64,000 bases of DNA from an uncultured Draconibacterium sp. (GCF_963674925.1 NZ_OY771649.1:1798001-1862000), one strand, 5' to 3'; positions 54,709 through 63,688 are shown, counted from the stretch's first letter. Translations and numbers: made by a program. Notes: generated by a model not told the origin, from the sequence alone.

Positions 54709-55911
54709 ATGAAGAAACTATTACTATCATTATTAATTGTAAGCGCGGGCCTTTTGGCTTTCGCACAAGACGATGAAAACAATCCCAATAAATACACCAA
54801 CTCAGCCGATAATCTTTTAATTCAGGACAGTAAACTGCTGATTGGCGGTTACGGCGAAGTGCATTATAACCAGCCCTTATCGGGTGATACCTACAACAAC
54901 GGCAAACTGGATGTACACCGTGTGGTAATGTTGTTGGGTTATAACTTCAATGAAAAAACACAGTTTATTACCGAAATTGAATACGAGCACGTTAAAGAGG
55001 TTTATGTAGAGCAGGCTTTTTTGCAATACAAACTGAACAACGCCATTAATTTCAGAGGCGGATTGATGCTGGTACCAATGGGAATTATTAACGAGTACCA
55101 CGAGCCAACAACTTTTAATGGTGTTGAACGCCCGCTGGTCGACAATACCATTACACCAACTACCTGGCGCGAAATTGGTTTTGGTGTTACCGGAACAATT
55201 TTGCCGGCGTCGTTAAAATACCAGGCTTACGTAATGAACGGTTTTAACGGTTACGATGGTTCGGCCAAACTTAGTGGCGCAAAAGGAATGCGCAGCGGCC
55301 GCCAAAAAGGAGCTGAATCGTATGTAAGCGCACCAAATTTTGCAGGTAAAATAGAATATTTCGGAATCAGGGGATTAAACCTGGGTGTTTCGGCCTACCT
55401 CGGAAATACACAGAGCAAACTGTACGATGGGATCGACAAAGATGATGACGCTGCTGTTGCCATGGCCGATTCGTCGGTAGTTGGCATTTCAATGCTTGGC
55501 CTGGATGCCCGTTATTCGGTAAAAGGACTTCAGCTGCGTGGCCAGTTGTACTATGCCAGCTTATCAAACACCGATGAGTACAATACTTTTACTGCCAAAG
55601 ACGGTAGCCTGAATGATGTTGGAAGCGCTATGATCGGGTATTACGCCGAAGCTGCTTACAATGTTTTCCGCACGGTTGACACCGAATTGCAACTGACACC
55701 GTTTGTACGTTACGAGTTTTTGAATACCCATAGTTCGGTAGAAAACAATATTGCTAAAAACGCGGCTTACGAGAAAACAGCTATAACCACAGGACTTACG
55801 CTGGCATTAACAAAAGGTGCGGTAGTTAAAACCGATATTCGGTTTGTAAAAAATGCCGCTACCGATACGTATGCAAAAACGTTTAGTGCAGGAATTGGTG
55901 TAATGTTTTAA
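54709..55911 (+). CDS. Porin (phosphate-selective-porin-like beta-barrel)
   Basis: A 400-residue outer-membrane protein with signal peptide (LLAFAQ). Alternating strands and the sequence LLIGGYGEVHYNQP, FNEKTQFITEIEYEH, VYVEQAFLQYKL and RGGLMLVPMGIINEYHEPTTFNGVERP (in parts) resemble O/P-type porins with a narrow anion pore. The C-terminus SAGIGVMF ends in an aromatic. It is 11 bases from the FMN-binding gene, which suggests that the two share a function. Confidence 0.85.
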   Translation: MKKLLLSLLIVSAGLLAFAQDDENNPNKYTNSADNLLIQDSKLLIGGYGEVHYNQPLSGDTYNNGKLDVHRVVMLLGYNFNEKTQFITEIEYEHVKEVYVEQAFLQYKLNNAINFRGGLMLVPMGIINEYHEPTTFNGVERPLVDNTITPTTWREIGFGVTGTILPASLKYQAYVMNGFNGYDGSAKLSGAKGMRSGRQKGAESYVSAPNFAGKIEYFGIRGLNLGVSAYLGNTQSKLYDGIDKDDDAAVAMADSSVVGISMLGLDARYSVKGLQLRGQLYYASLSNTDEYNTFTAKDGSLNDVGSAMIGYYAEAAYNVFRTVDTELQLTPFVRYEFLNTHSSVENNIAKNAAYEKTAITTGLTLALTKGAVVKTDIRFVKNAATDTYAKTFSAGIGVMF

Positions 55912-55922
55912 ACTACAGAAAG

Positions 55923-56486
55923 ATGAAATTCAGATCAGGAATAGTATTGATTGCCTTATTATTTAGTGCCTGTTTGGCCTTTGCCCAAAACGAGGTGGAT
56001 TTTCAACCCAAAGCATTGGAAAAGACCCTTCAGAAATCGGGGATCGAAACACTGTCGGGGGTTCTGGAGATGAAAATTACAGATTCAACTTGCGACGAAA
56101 TAAACGGCAAATACTTCCTGGTTACTGAAAATAACGAAAGCCACTACCGCTACATTTACATCGGCCGGGTAAACAGCTGCCGCGCCGGAGGATGTTCGGT
56201 ACAACATGAATCGCTGGCCACACTCGATTCGGAATATTTTGATTATTACATTCTGTTCGACGAGAACAAAACCGTGCAGGCTGTAAAAGTATACAACTAC
56301 CAGGCCACGCACGGACAAGAAATTACGGCCAAAGGCTGGTTAAAACAGTTCAATGGGTTTAATGGCTCCGCTTCGTTAAAAGTGGACAAAAACATCGATG
56401 CTATTTCAGGTGCCACCATCTCGGTTTATGCCATCACCGCAGATGTGGAAAACAAAACGGCACTGCTGCAAAAGCTTCAGCTATAA
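55923..56486 (+). CDS. Secreted FMN-binding domain protein (ApbE flavinylation target)
   Basis: A 187-residue periplasmic protein: signal peptide to ~FAQ, a middle with the motif SCRAGGCSV (C86, C91), and near the C-terminus the flavinylation site DAISGATIS, where T165 is the probable residue carrying covalent FMN. Such domains, modified by ApbE, relay electrons in the cell envelope (for example NqrC/RnfG-like, fumarate and other reductases). Only the porin is adjacent; ApbE is not in the window. It is followed by a terminator. Confidence 0.88.
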   Translation: MKFRSGIVLIALLFSACLAFAQNEVDFQPKALEKTLQKSGIETLSGVLEMKITDSTCDEINGKYFLVTENNESHYRYIYIGRVNSCRAGGCSVQHESLATLDSEYFDYYILFDENKTVQAVKVYNYQATHGQEITAKGWLKQFNGFNGSASLKVDKNIDAISGATISVYAITADVENKTALLQKLQL

Positions 56487-56515
56487 TCGCAAAAGTTATA
56501 CATTACATACGTTTT

Positions 56516-56556
56516 AAGTCCCGGTTGATAGTGGTTGTCGATCGGGACTTTTTTTT
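56516..56556 (+). terminator. Rho-independent terminator after the FMN protein gene
   Basis: AAGTCCCG (56516-56523) pairs with CGGGACTT (56543-56550), followed by eight T. Confidence 0.85.
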
Positions 56557-56585
56557 GGTATGCATACATTCCGGATGAGTACTTC

Positions 56586-56755
56586 GATTGCTTCAGTCGT
56601 TCCTTCTTCGCAATGACATTCTTTGTGGATTTAAACCGGCCGCGGACAATGACCTGTTTTATCCCGGCACGATTCTCTCCTGTCCGCTGCGTTTGTCTTC
56701 TACATTGCGAGTCATTGCGATCACGATAAGTAAGACGAATCGGGAGAAGCAATCT
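56586..56755. repeat. REP-like inverted pair (CAATGAC type)
   Basis: GATTGCTTCAGTCGTTCC ... CGCAATGAC (56586-56617) faces GTCATTGCGATC ... GAAGCAATC (56711-56753). This is a BIME-like pair of the CAATGAC family. Confidence 0.7.
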
Positions 56756-56759
56756 ACCC

Positions 56760-56885
56760 CTGCTACCGTATAATTCCATCGCGTGGTTGTTTATTTTGGC
56801 AGCAACCACCCCGTCAGCGAAAGCAGATTAATCAGTAATCTTATTATCTCCTATCGCTGACACCCCTCCTGACAGGAGGGGAAAT
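56760..56885 (+). repeat. Direct repeat flanking the glycine-rich lipoprotein gene, copy 1
   Basis: A ~125-base unit repeated at 57816-57942 with few changes. It contains GGTTG/CAACC, GTCAGCGA/TCGCTGAC, and the hairpin CCCCTCCTG-A-CAGGAGGGG. The two copies bracket one gene. Confidence 0.88.
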
Positions 56886-57001
56886 CCGTGAAGTGATGTT
56901 CTGTCACATTAAAAATAAAATGAATTTGTATCGCAAGTTTAGATTCAGGCTTGTGTCTAATGCTAAAAACATTGATTTTTATTCAACAAAAATTGTAATT
57001 C

Positions 57002-57802
57002 ATGAATCTACTCAACAGGCGATCAGGAAAAATGATCGGCTACATTTTCTTTGCTTTATTTTTCTCTTCATGTGCTAAAACTCCCGTATATCAAAGCCAA
57101 AATCTTTCCGGTAAAGCAACTCCTGAATTTTCAGCCATTCCAACTACACATTTTGACAAAAAAAATAATATCCGGTATGGCGTGGCGAAGAATGACACGA
57201 ACTTCTTTTTTACAGCGACTTTGAGCGACCGGACCAGCTACCCCCGCATTATGCGCGGTGGATTGAACCTGTATTTCGATCCGCAAGGGAAAAAAAGTAA
57301 AAAGTATGCACTCAAAATTGAACGTTCTCCCGATCAGTTGAACCGACAGAATTTACAAGGCCGACCAATGCAAGAGCCGGGGATGAACGGAAATATGGCC
57401 GCAGCCATAAACAGTTCGCTAAAAAAAGTAACATGGGATGCCAATGGCGAAGAATTTACCTTTTACCGCAGCCCACACTTGTATGCTATTGAAGTCAATT
57501 TTACTACCAACAAATACAACGAGCTTGTTTTAGAATTGCAGATGCCAATAAAAGAAATTCCGCTTGCCGGAGATCATACTTTCTCGGCAGGATTGGAAAC
57601 GGGAAGTTCTGCGCCGACCATAAAAAGTAATGGTTCCATGTCAAATTATTCCGGTTCGGGAAGAGGAAGAGGTTCAGGAGGAGGAATGGGAAGAATGTCC
57701 GGCGGTGGCGGTGGTGGCGGCCAGATGAAAGGTATGCAGCAACACCCAACGGGCACAAGCTCATCATCTGCTGTTTCTTCGTGGTTTAAGGTTGCTTTAT
57801 AA
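57002..57802 (+). CDS. Glycine-rich hypothetical lipoprotein
   Basis: A 266-residue predicted lipoprotein (lipobox FFSSC, C24) of unrecognised family. Residues ~45-200 are beta-rich (NNIRYGVAKNDTNFFFTATLSD, in parts) and resemble proteins whose N-terminal half has a DOMON/CBM9-like strand pattern, but this is weak. The C-terminal ~60 residues are a Gly/Ser/Met-rich tail (SGSGRGRGSGGGMGRMSGG) of low complexity. Identical-type repeats flank the gene, suggesting mobility or duplication of the cassette. No function is proposed. Confidence 0.65.
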   Translation: MNLLNRRSGKMIGYIFFALFFSSCAKTPVYQSQNLSGKATPEFSAIPTTHFDKKNNIRYGVAKNDTNFFFTATLSDRTSYPRIMRGGLNLYFDPQGKKSKKYALKIERSPDQLNRQNLQGRPMQEPGMNGNMAAAINSSLKKVTWDANGEEFTFYRSPHLYAIEVNFTTNKYNELVLELQMPIKEIPLAGDHTFSAGLETGSSAPTIKSNGSMSNYSGSGRGRGSGGGMGRMSGGGGGGGQMKGMQQHPTGTSSSSAVSSWFKVAL

Positions 57803-57815
57803 ATGGGATCTATTC

Positions 57816-57942
57816 TCTGCTACCGCGTGATTCCATCGCGTGGTTGTTTATTTTGGCAGCAACCACCCTGTCAGCGAAAGCAGATTAATCAGTATTCTTA
57901 TTATCTCATATCGCTGACACCCCTCCTGACAGGAGGGGAAAT
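57816..57942 (+). repeat. Direct repeat flanking the glycine-rich lipoprotein gene, copy 2
   Basis: The second copy of the 56760-56885 unit, with the same nested palindromes (GTCAGCGA/TCGCTGAC; CCCCTCC/GGAGGGG). Confidence 0.88.
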
Positions 57943-57963
57943 TTTCAAGTAAAGAATTTGGCA

Positions 57964-57992
57964 ATAAAAAAGGCACAGAAAACTCTGTGCCT
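57964..57992 (-). terminator. Rho-independent terminator of cysH
   Basis: AGGCACAGA (57971-57979) pairs with TCTGTGCCT (57984-57992), loop AAAC. On the minus strand a T-run follows (57964-57970), 24 bases past the cysH stop. Confidence 0.85.
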
Positions 57993-58016
57993 TATATCAT
58001 TAGTTTCAATTGAAAT

Positions 58017-58724
58017 TTACTTTTTTACAGAATGCAGCCCGCATTCTTTTCCTGAGCCCTGCTCCCACCACCAGCGTCCGGCGCGGAAATCTTCGCCCGG
58101 CTGAATGGCACGTGTACATGGCTGGCAACCGATACTAACAAATCCTTTGTCGTGCAACACATTGTATGGTACGTTGTATTTTTTCACCCAGTCGATGGTT
58201 TCTTCCAGGCTCCACTCCATTAGCGGATTGAATTTTACAATATCGTTTCCTTCGTCATACTCAAAAAATTTCATATCGCTGCGGTTTTCCGACTGCGAAG
58301 CACGTAATCCGGTAATCCAAATGTCGTTCCCATTCAAGGCACGTTTTAATGGAATTACCTTGCGGATGTAACAACACTCTTTGCGGTTTTCCAGTGATTC
58401 GTAAAAGCTAAAAGGCCCTTTTTCACCGAGCAGTTTTTCCACTTCTTCAGTTGGCGGGAAATACGCTTTAATCGGCTTGTTGTATTTTTCGAGTGTACTA
58501 CGGTACACTTTATACGTTTCAGGAAACAAACGGCCGGTATCCAAAGTAACCACTTTTATAGGCAGGTCGTTCTTAAAAATGATATCGGTGATCACCTGAT
58601 CCTCGTAACCAAAACTGGTGGTAAATACCACTTTGTCGGGATGCTGTTCAACCAGGAATTGTAATTTTTCTACAATCGTTTTTTCTTCCAGCTGGGTGTT
58701 ATACTTGTTTGTTAGTGCTTCCAT
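58017..58724 (-). CDS. cysH: APS/PAPS reductase
   Basis: A 235-residue enzyme of the CysH family reducing (phospho)adenylyl sulfate to sulfite. It carries the four iron-sulfur cysteines C117-C118 and C200/C203 (KECCYIRK, IGCQPCTR), the mark of [4Fe-4S] APS-reducing forms, and the catalytic C228 in GKECGLH. The P-loop-like TTSFGYEDQVI lies at 35-45. It stands alone here; the rest of sulfate assimilation is not in the window. Without the iron-sulfur cysteines it would be a PAPS reductase, so APS is the better substrate. Confidence 0.95.
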   Translation of the reverse strand: MEALTNKYNTQLEEKTIVEKLQFLVEQHPDKVVFTTSFGYEDQVITDIIFKNDLPIKVVTLDTGRLFPETYKVYRSTLEKYNKPIKAYFPPTEEVEKLLGEKGPFSFYESLENRKECCYIRKVIPLKRALNGNDIWITGLRASQSENRSDMKFFEYDEGNDIVKFNPLMEWSLEETIDWVKKYNVPYNVLHDKGFVSIGCQPCTRAIQPGEDFRAGRWWWEQGSGKECGLHSVKK

Positions 58725-58745
58725 ACTTTAGCTCCTTTTTTGAAT

Positions 58746-58823
58746 GTCATTTCGACGAATATGTGAGGAGAAATCTCTCATTCGAAGCTACAGATTTCTC
58801 GTTCATCCTTCACTCGAAATGAC
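58746..58823. repeat. REP-like palindrome (TCATTTCGA type)
   Basis: GTCATTTCGA (58746-58755) pairs with TCGAAATGAC (58814-58823), with GAGAAATCTC and CAGATTTCTC inside. It lies in the gap between cysH and the methyltransferase gene. Confidence 0.8.
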
Positions 58824-58878
58824 AACTTTTTTAAACATTTTTTATCTACATCAATCTCAGATCAATCTAAATCAATCC

Positions 58879-60078
58879 CTACTCCACATACAAAACCAGC
58901 CCCTTCAAATATTCACTTTCAGGGTGGTAAATATCAACCGGATGATCAACAGGCTGGCTCATTTGGTGCAGGATACGAACTTTTCGTCCGGAAATTGCTG
59001 CTGCCGAAAAAACGGCCTCCCTGAATTTCTCTTTCGACACAACCTGCGAGCAGGAAAAAGTAAACAGGATTCCGCCTTTACGAATTTGTTCGAAAGCGCG
59101 GGTATTAATTCTTTTATAACCTTTTAATGCCTGCGACAATGCGTTGCGGTGCTTGGCAAATGCCGGCGGATCAAGAATAATCAGGTCGTATTTATCCTGA
59201 ATGTTTTTCAGGTACTCAAAACCATCGATCACGGTCGATTTATGGCGTTTGTCTCCCGGAAAATTCAACTCCACATTCTCATCTGTAAGTTCAATGGCAG
59301 TTGCCGATGCATCAACCGAGTGCACCGATCTGGCACCTCCCTGCATGGCATAAAACGAAAAACCTCCGGTGTAACAAAACATGTTCAGCACATCGCGGTC
59401 TTTCGAAAAATCCTGCACCAGCTTTCGGTTTTCGCGCTGATCGACAAAAAATCCGGTTTTCTGTCCATTTTCCCAATCCACTTTAAAACGCAGGCCGTGT
59501 TCCAGCACTTCATTTGCTCCCGAAGCATCGGGGCCGCCAAACAAATAACCGTCTTCCGATTTTACCTGGGCTTTAAACGGCAATGTTTTTTCGCTTTTAT
59601 TGTAAATGGCTTTTAGGTGGTCGCCCATCACTTCCTGCAAGGCTTTCACCAGCTCTTCGCGAATGAGGTGCATACCTATAGAGTGCGTTTGCATTACCGC
59701 TGTTCCGTTATAGAAGTCAACGATCAGCCCCGGCATTCCGTCGCCCTCGGCGTGAATCAATCGAAAAACATTTGTTTCCGGGTTATTCTCAAAACCTATT
59801 TTTTTACGCAGGTTCCAGGCACTTTCTATTTTGCTTTTCCAGAAATCGTAATCCGGTTCAACATCTTCAAACGACACAATACGAATAGCAATCGATCCGA
59901 TCTGGTAGTGGCCCATTGCCAAAAAACGATCCTGGTTCGAATACACTTTTACCATCTCGCCCTCGGCAGGTTTACCGTACATTTCTTTAATGGCTCCGGA
60001 GAATACCCACGGGTGAAAACGCAGCAATGACTGGTCTTTACCCGACTTTAATACAACTTTGACAAACTCTTTTGCCAT
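58879..60078 (-). CDS. rlmI: Class I rRNA methyltransferase, RlmI type
   Basis: A 399-residue SAM-dependent methyltransferase of the RlmI/YccW group (23S rRNA m5C1962). N-terminal PUA-like domain (SLLRFHPWVFSGAI), middle EEHGLRFKVDWENGQKTGFFVDQRENR (in parts), SAM pocket VLNMFCYTGGFS, and catalytic motif LDPPAFAK with a later motif FTFSCSQVV carrying cysteine. Start at ATG 60078 rather than 60123, since AKEFVKVVLKSGK begins the conserved region and leaves two bases after the upstream stop. Middle of a three-gene operon. Confidence 0.93.
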   Translation of the reverse strand: MAKEFVKVVLKSGKDQSLLRFHPWVFSGAIKEMYGKPAEGEMVKVYSNQDRFLAMGHYQIGSIAIRIVSFEDVEPDYDFWKSKIESAWNLRKKIGFENNPETNVFRLIHAEGDGMPGLIVDFYNGTAVMQTHSIGMHLIREELVKALQEVMGDHLKAIYNKSEKTLPFKAQVKSEDGYLFGGPDASGANEVLEHGLRFKVDWENGQKTGFFVDQRENRKLVQDFSKDRDVLNMFCYTGGFSFYAMQGGARSVHSVDASATAIELTDENVELNFPGDKRHKSTVIDGFEYLKNIQDKYDLIILDPPAFAKHRNALSQALKGYKRINTRAFEQIRKGGILFTFSCSQVVSKEKFREAVFSAAAISGRKVRILHQMSQPVDHPVDIYHPESEYLKGLVLYVE

Positions 60079-60080
60079 CT

Positions 60081-60653
60081 CTAATTTTTTGAAAAGTTCT
60101 CGAAAATCTCCAGTGCAGCCCACGCATCGGTAGCCGCATAATATTGTTGTGCTTCTGTTAATTCGCTGGCTTCCCAGTTGGTCAACTGCTGTCCTTTCGA
60201 AATACGGAAACCACAGGCAATAGCAGTCAGTTTTTTCAGACTGAAATTTTGAATGCCCATTTCTTTTGCCTCGTCCTGCAACTCAACAAAACCACCCGGT
60301 TTAAAAGGTACAAATTCCTGTAAGCCTTTAATATCGTCGCGAATAGCAACACCCGGTTTAATCACATTTTCGTTGGCCAGCAATTCCACAATTTCGCGTG
60401 GTAAACCAATGCGGTTAATCCGGAATAAAAAAGCCTTGTTTTTGGTCGACAATTGCAGCAAAGCCACTTTGTTTACCACACCTTTTTTAAACGACGGTTT
60501 CGTCTCGGTATCAAAGCCAATTATGCTTGCTCCATTGAGCTCTTCTATGGCATGTTTTACCTGTTGTAATGAATCGACTAAAAAGATCTGGCCTTCAAAA
60601 CGTTTTAAAGGTAGCCCCGTCAATTCTTCGTTTGATATTTTTTCTTTAAACAT
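60081..60653 (-). CDS. DEDDy 3'-5' exonuclease (RNase D-like)
   Basis: A 190-residue DnaQ-fold exonuclease. The DEDDy residues are visible: D and E in GFDTETKPS (~47-54), D in IRDDIKGL, and Tyr plus Asp in YYAATDAWA. It lacks HRDC domains of true RNase D. The substrate may be RNA or DNA. Its start codon touches the DUF5063 stop codon and RlmI follows after two bases. Confidence 0.92.
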   Translation of the reverse strand: MFKEKISNEELTGLPLKRFEGQIFLVDSLQQVKHAIEELNGASIIGFDTETKPSFKKGVVNKVALLQLSTKNKAFLFRINRIGLPREIVELLANENVIKPGVAIRDDIKGLQEFVPFKPGGFVELQDEAKEMGIQNFSLKKLTAIACGFRISKGQQLTNWEASELTEAQQYYAATDAWAALEIFENFSKN

Positions 60654-61259
60654 TTATTCCTCTTCTTGATCGGTTCCCCAGAATTTATCAAGCCACTTGG
60701 GATTTCCTTTCCCGGGAACCGCTTCGTCATTACTACTTTCAGTTGAAAAATCAGCACCACTGTATACCAGCATGTGCACTGCACGCATTACATTTACCAG
60801 CTGCTGCCCCCAGAACTCTTCGAAATGATAAATACACTCCGAAATGGCATCATTCATTACTTCTTCGTTACCAATACTGTAATTGGTGATACAATCCTTC
60901 AGGTCCTGGTAAATATCCATCAGATTTTCGGAAACACTTGCGCGTACCGTTTCTTCTCCAAACTGAATATTGGGGTCGAAAACCTCATGAAAACCATCGT
61001 TCTCGCCCAACAACTGCAACCATTTCTGGTGCAACACATTGTAGTCGAGTTCGTTTACAAATTTCTCCAGTTCCTCGTCCATTACCATTTCAATCTTCCC
61101 AACAACCGAAGCCTTTAAATAGAGCAATGGCAGCAACTTTTGCAGCTTTGCAAGATTTTCTTCTGCAGTGAGATGCGACACATTCTCGATGGTAGAACAG
61201 TACTCATTAGCCACTGTTACAAATTCAACTACATTTTTTGAATATACGATCTGGTCCAT
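60654..61259 (-). CDS. DUF5063 protein
   Basis: A ~201-residue cytoplasmic helical protein of DUF5063 (start ATG 61259, MDQIVYSKNVVEFV; an upstream in-frame ATG at 61298 would add 13 residues). Acidic helices and LTAEENLAKLQKLLPLLYLKA are typical of the family. Function unknown. Usually linked in Bacteroidota with the 3'-5' exonuclease and RlmI genes, as here. Confidence 0.85.
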   Translation of the reverse strand: MDQIVYSKNVVEFVTVANEYCSTIENVSHLTAEENLAKLQKLLPLLYLKASVVGKIEMVMDEELEKFVNELDYNVLHQKWLQLLGENDGFHEVFDPNIQFGEETVRASVSENLMDIYQDLKDCITNYSIGNEEVMNDAISECIYHFEEFWGQQLVNVMRAVHMLVYSGADFSTESSNDEAVPGKGNPKWLDKFWGTDQEEE

Positions 61260-61421
61260 AATCACTTCATCATTTCCCCAATAATTAAACTGCTGCAAAA
61301 GTAGTAAAGATTTTTAAGACAGGAGAAAAGAGTTGAAATGGTAAAATAGTGAATGTGGAATTGAGTGAATGAGGAAGAACTTTGTAGTTTACTTTTTCAT
61401 AGTACCAAGTGAGAAATTGCA

Positions 61422-61481
61422 AACTGAGACTGTGAACTGAGACTGTGAACTGAGACTATAAACTGAGACTATAAACTGAGA
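61422..61481. repeat. 13 bp tandem repeat
   Basis: Two units of AACTGAGACTGTG and two of AACTGAGACTATA, then a partial unit AACTGAGA: 4.6 tandem copies, not a CRISPR. It is in the 209-base gap before recQ. Confidence 0.9.
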
Positions 61482-61507
61482 ACTGCGTCTTTTGCCTTCT
61501 AATCTTT

Positions 61508-63406
61508 TTACTGCCATTCCAGCAAGCCATCAACGCGGTAGATTATTTTTTTGTTATCGAGCAGCCACTTAACTATTTCGCGCATTTTTTGTTGGTCGCC
61601 TTTTAGTTTAAACAAGAGCGTTTCGTATGTGCATGGATCTTCGAGTAACTTTTGTACGCGTTTGCTAACGGTGCCGAATTCGTAATCGCTAAGTGCCAGC
61701 GCTTGTTTGGCTTTACAAATATCGCAGGTACCACAGGGTGCTGCGTCGGATTCGCCAAAATAGGTTAACAGAATCTGGCTGCGACAGGTGGCCGAATCGG
61801 TAGCATAATGAATTACCGACTCAATTTTTTCGGTGTAATCCTTTTTCCGCAGATCGTAGTTCTCTTTCGATATTTTCAGACGGTCGATATGCACTCGCTC
61901 TTTAGTGAAATAGATAAACGGCGTTTGACTTTTTGGCACATAATCAATCACTTTCGACTGGCGCAAATGTTTCAGGTAATTGTACACCTGGTCGCGATTA
62001 AGCCCCGAACGTTTTGATAACAACTCTTCATCAACAGATACATAACCTGTGAACAAACCGGTGTACGAGCGCAAAAGCAGCTTTATAAAATCGTCGAGTT
62101 TAGCGTTGGCCACCTGGAATTTGTATAACTCGTCGCGCGAAATCGGGAAATAGATTCGCGACGGACTGTCCACCTGCTCGGTAAATTCAAGGTATTCCTG
62201 GCGCTGCAGAATCTTCAGGCTGTTATAAACCATCGCCTGCTGAAATTTGTAGGCCTGTGCAAATCCCTGCAAACTGAATTCGCGCACCTGCCCTTTTCCG
62301 TGCCCAACAGCAATCTGGAAATAGTTACACAACGAATCGTAAATACGTTTTATATTATCAATTTCAGGAAACGAAGTTGAAATATGCTTTTTCAGCTTGG
62401 TGGTATCGGCATTATTATACAATAGTACTGCTGCCGATTTTTTCCCGTCGCGGCCTGCCCTACCCGCCTCCTGGTAATAGGCTTCCAGCGAATCGGGTGC
62501 ATCAATATGAATTACAAAACGAACATTGGCTTTGTCGATGCCCATTCCAAAAGCATTGGTAGCCACAATCACACGTGTTCTTCCGGTCAGCCAGTCGTCT
62601 TGCCGCGAACTACGCACTATATTTCCCAAACCGGCATGGTAATAGTCGGCCGAAATTCTGTTTTGTCTTAGTTCTTCAGCAATTTCGCGGGTGGCTTTAC
62701 GGCTACGCACATACACTACTCCCGAGCCTTTACTTTTTTTCAGTGTATCCAGCAGATAACCGGTTTTATTCTCTACATGACGCACCAGGTAACTCAGGTT
62801 TTCGCGGTGAAACGACATTTTTAACAAATTCTTCTCTTTGAAACCAAGTTTGTCCTGAATATCGTCGGCCACCTTAGGAGTTGCGGTTGCTGTTAAAGCC
62901 AGAATTTTAATTTTGGGCAGCAGTTCCCGCACCTTAATAATGCTTAAGTAACTGGGGCGAAAATCGTAACCCCATTGTGAGATACAGTGTGCTTCGTCAA
63001 CCGTTAACAGGTTCACTTTCATTTGCTCCAGACGCTCAATAAAACGCTCTGAATTCAAACGTTCGGGCGATACATACAAAAACTTGTAGTTGCCCCAAAC
63101 AGCGTTATCGAGCGTTAGTTTTATTTCGCGTGGCGACATTCCACTGTGCACGGCCAGCGCTTTTATCCCTTTCCGGTTCAGGTTTTCCACCTGGTCTTTC
63201 ATTAATGCAATCAAGGGTGTTACCACCACACAAATGCCTTCGTGCGCCAGCGAATAAACCTGAAATGTAATTGATTTTCCACCTCCGGTTGGCATTAGTC
63301 CAAGCGTGTCATTACCCGCTGCAACAGACTCAATAATTTCGAGCTGCAGCGGCCGGAATTCGGGGTAACCCCAATAACGGGTAAGTATCTGCCTGAAGTC
63401 TTCCAT
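61508..63406 (-). CDS. recQ: ATP-dependent DNA helicase RecQ
   Basis: A 632-residue RecQ-family 3'-5' helicase. Walker A in LMPTGGGKSITF (~35), DEAH in LLTVDEAHCISQWG (~135), motif VI-like GRAGRDGK, and the zinc-binding cysteines CRSQIL, CGTCDIC (about 530-556). The RQC winged helix follows; an HRDC domain is not evident, as in the shorter Bacteroidota form. It is divergent from guaB. Confidence 0.97.
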   Translation of the reverse strand: MEDFRQILTRYWGYPEFRPLQLEIIESVAAGNDTLGLMPTGGGKSITFQVYSLAHEGICVVVTPLIALMKDQVENLNRKGIKALAVHSGMSPREIKLTLDNAVWGNYKFLYVSPERLNSERFIERLEQMKVNLLTVDEAHCISQWGYDFRPSYLSIIKVRELLPKIKILALTATATPKVADDIQDKLGFKEKNLLKMSFHRENLSYLVRHVENKTGYLLDTLKKSKGSGVVYVRSRKATREIAEELRQNRISADYYHAGLGNIVRSSRQDDWLTGRTRVIVATNAFGMGIDKANVRFVIHIDAPDSLEAYYQEAGRAGRDGKKSAAVLLYNNADTTKLKKHISTSFPEIDNIKRIYDSLCNYFQIAVGHGKGQVREFSLQGFAQAYKFQQAMVYNSLKILQRQEYLEFTEQVDSPSRIYFPISRDELYKFQVANAKLDDFIKLLLRSYTGLFTGYVSVDEELLSKRSGLNRDQVYNYLKHLRQSKVIDYVPKSQTPFIYFTKERVHIDRLKISKENYDLRKKDYTEKIESVIHYATDSATCRSQILLTYFGESDAAPCGTCDICKAKQALALSDYEFGTVSKRVQKLLEDPCTYETLLFKLKGDQQKMREIVKWLLDNKKIIYRVDGLLEWQ

Positions 63407-63453
63407 TAATACAAATTAACCTAATTAATTCAAAAAAATAAACTAATTATTTA

Positions 63454-63605
63454 CAGGGCTGACGAAATAACTGATATCCAATTATTTGTCAGGGTTAACC
63501 TTGACATTGAAAATCATAAAACAACCTCTAAACAGAGCATGTATCGTGCAGATTTTCAATCGTCAACACTTCGTGTGAAAAATTTTATGAATTTTTCAGG
63601 TTAAC
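63454..63605 (-). repeat. Two-copy multi-hairpin intergenic element, copy 2
   Basis: The inverted counterpart of 38351-38500. Read on the minus strand, the first ~58 bases have one mismatch and the 3' ~35 bases of the central block have one mismatch to copy 1, while the ~40-base loop between them differs. In copy 2 the loop forms a small CTCT/AGAG hairpin. The element lies between recQ and guaB (both divergent) within a 321-base gap that holds only this element and the guaB promoter region. Confidence 0.85.
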
Positions 63606-63688
63606 AAATCATTTTAATCTTTAACAATTTTTATTCTTCAAAAGTAGCTACTGCGTAAATAAATCAGTTCTGGTCCACTATTTTTTTG

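Noticed and set aside
61422..61481. CRISPR-like array
   Set aside because: The units are contiguous with no spacers and only 13 bases long, and no cas gene is present.
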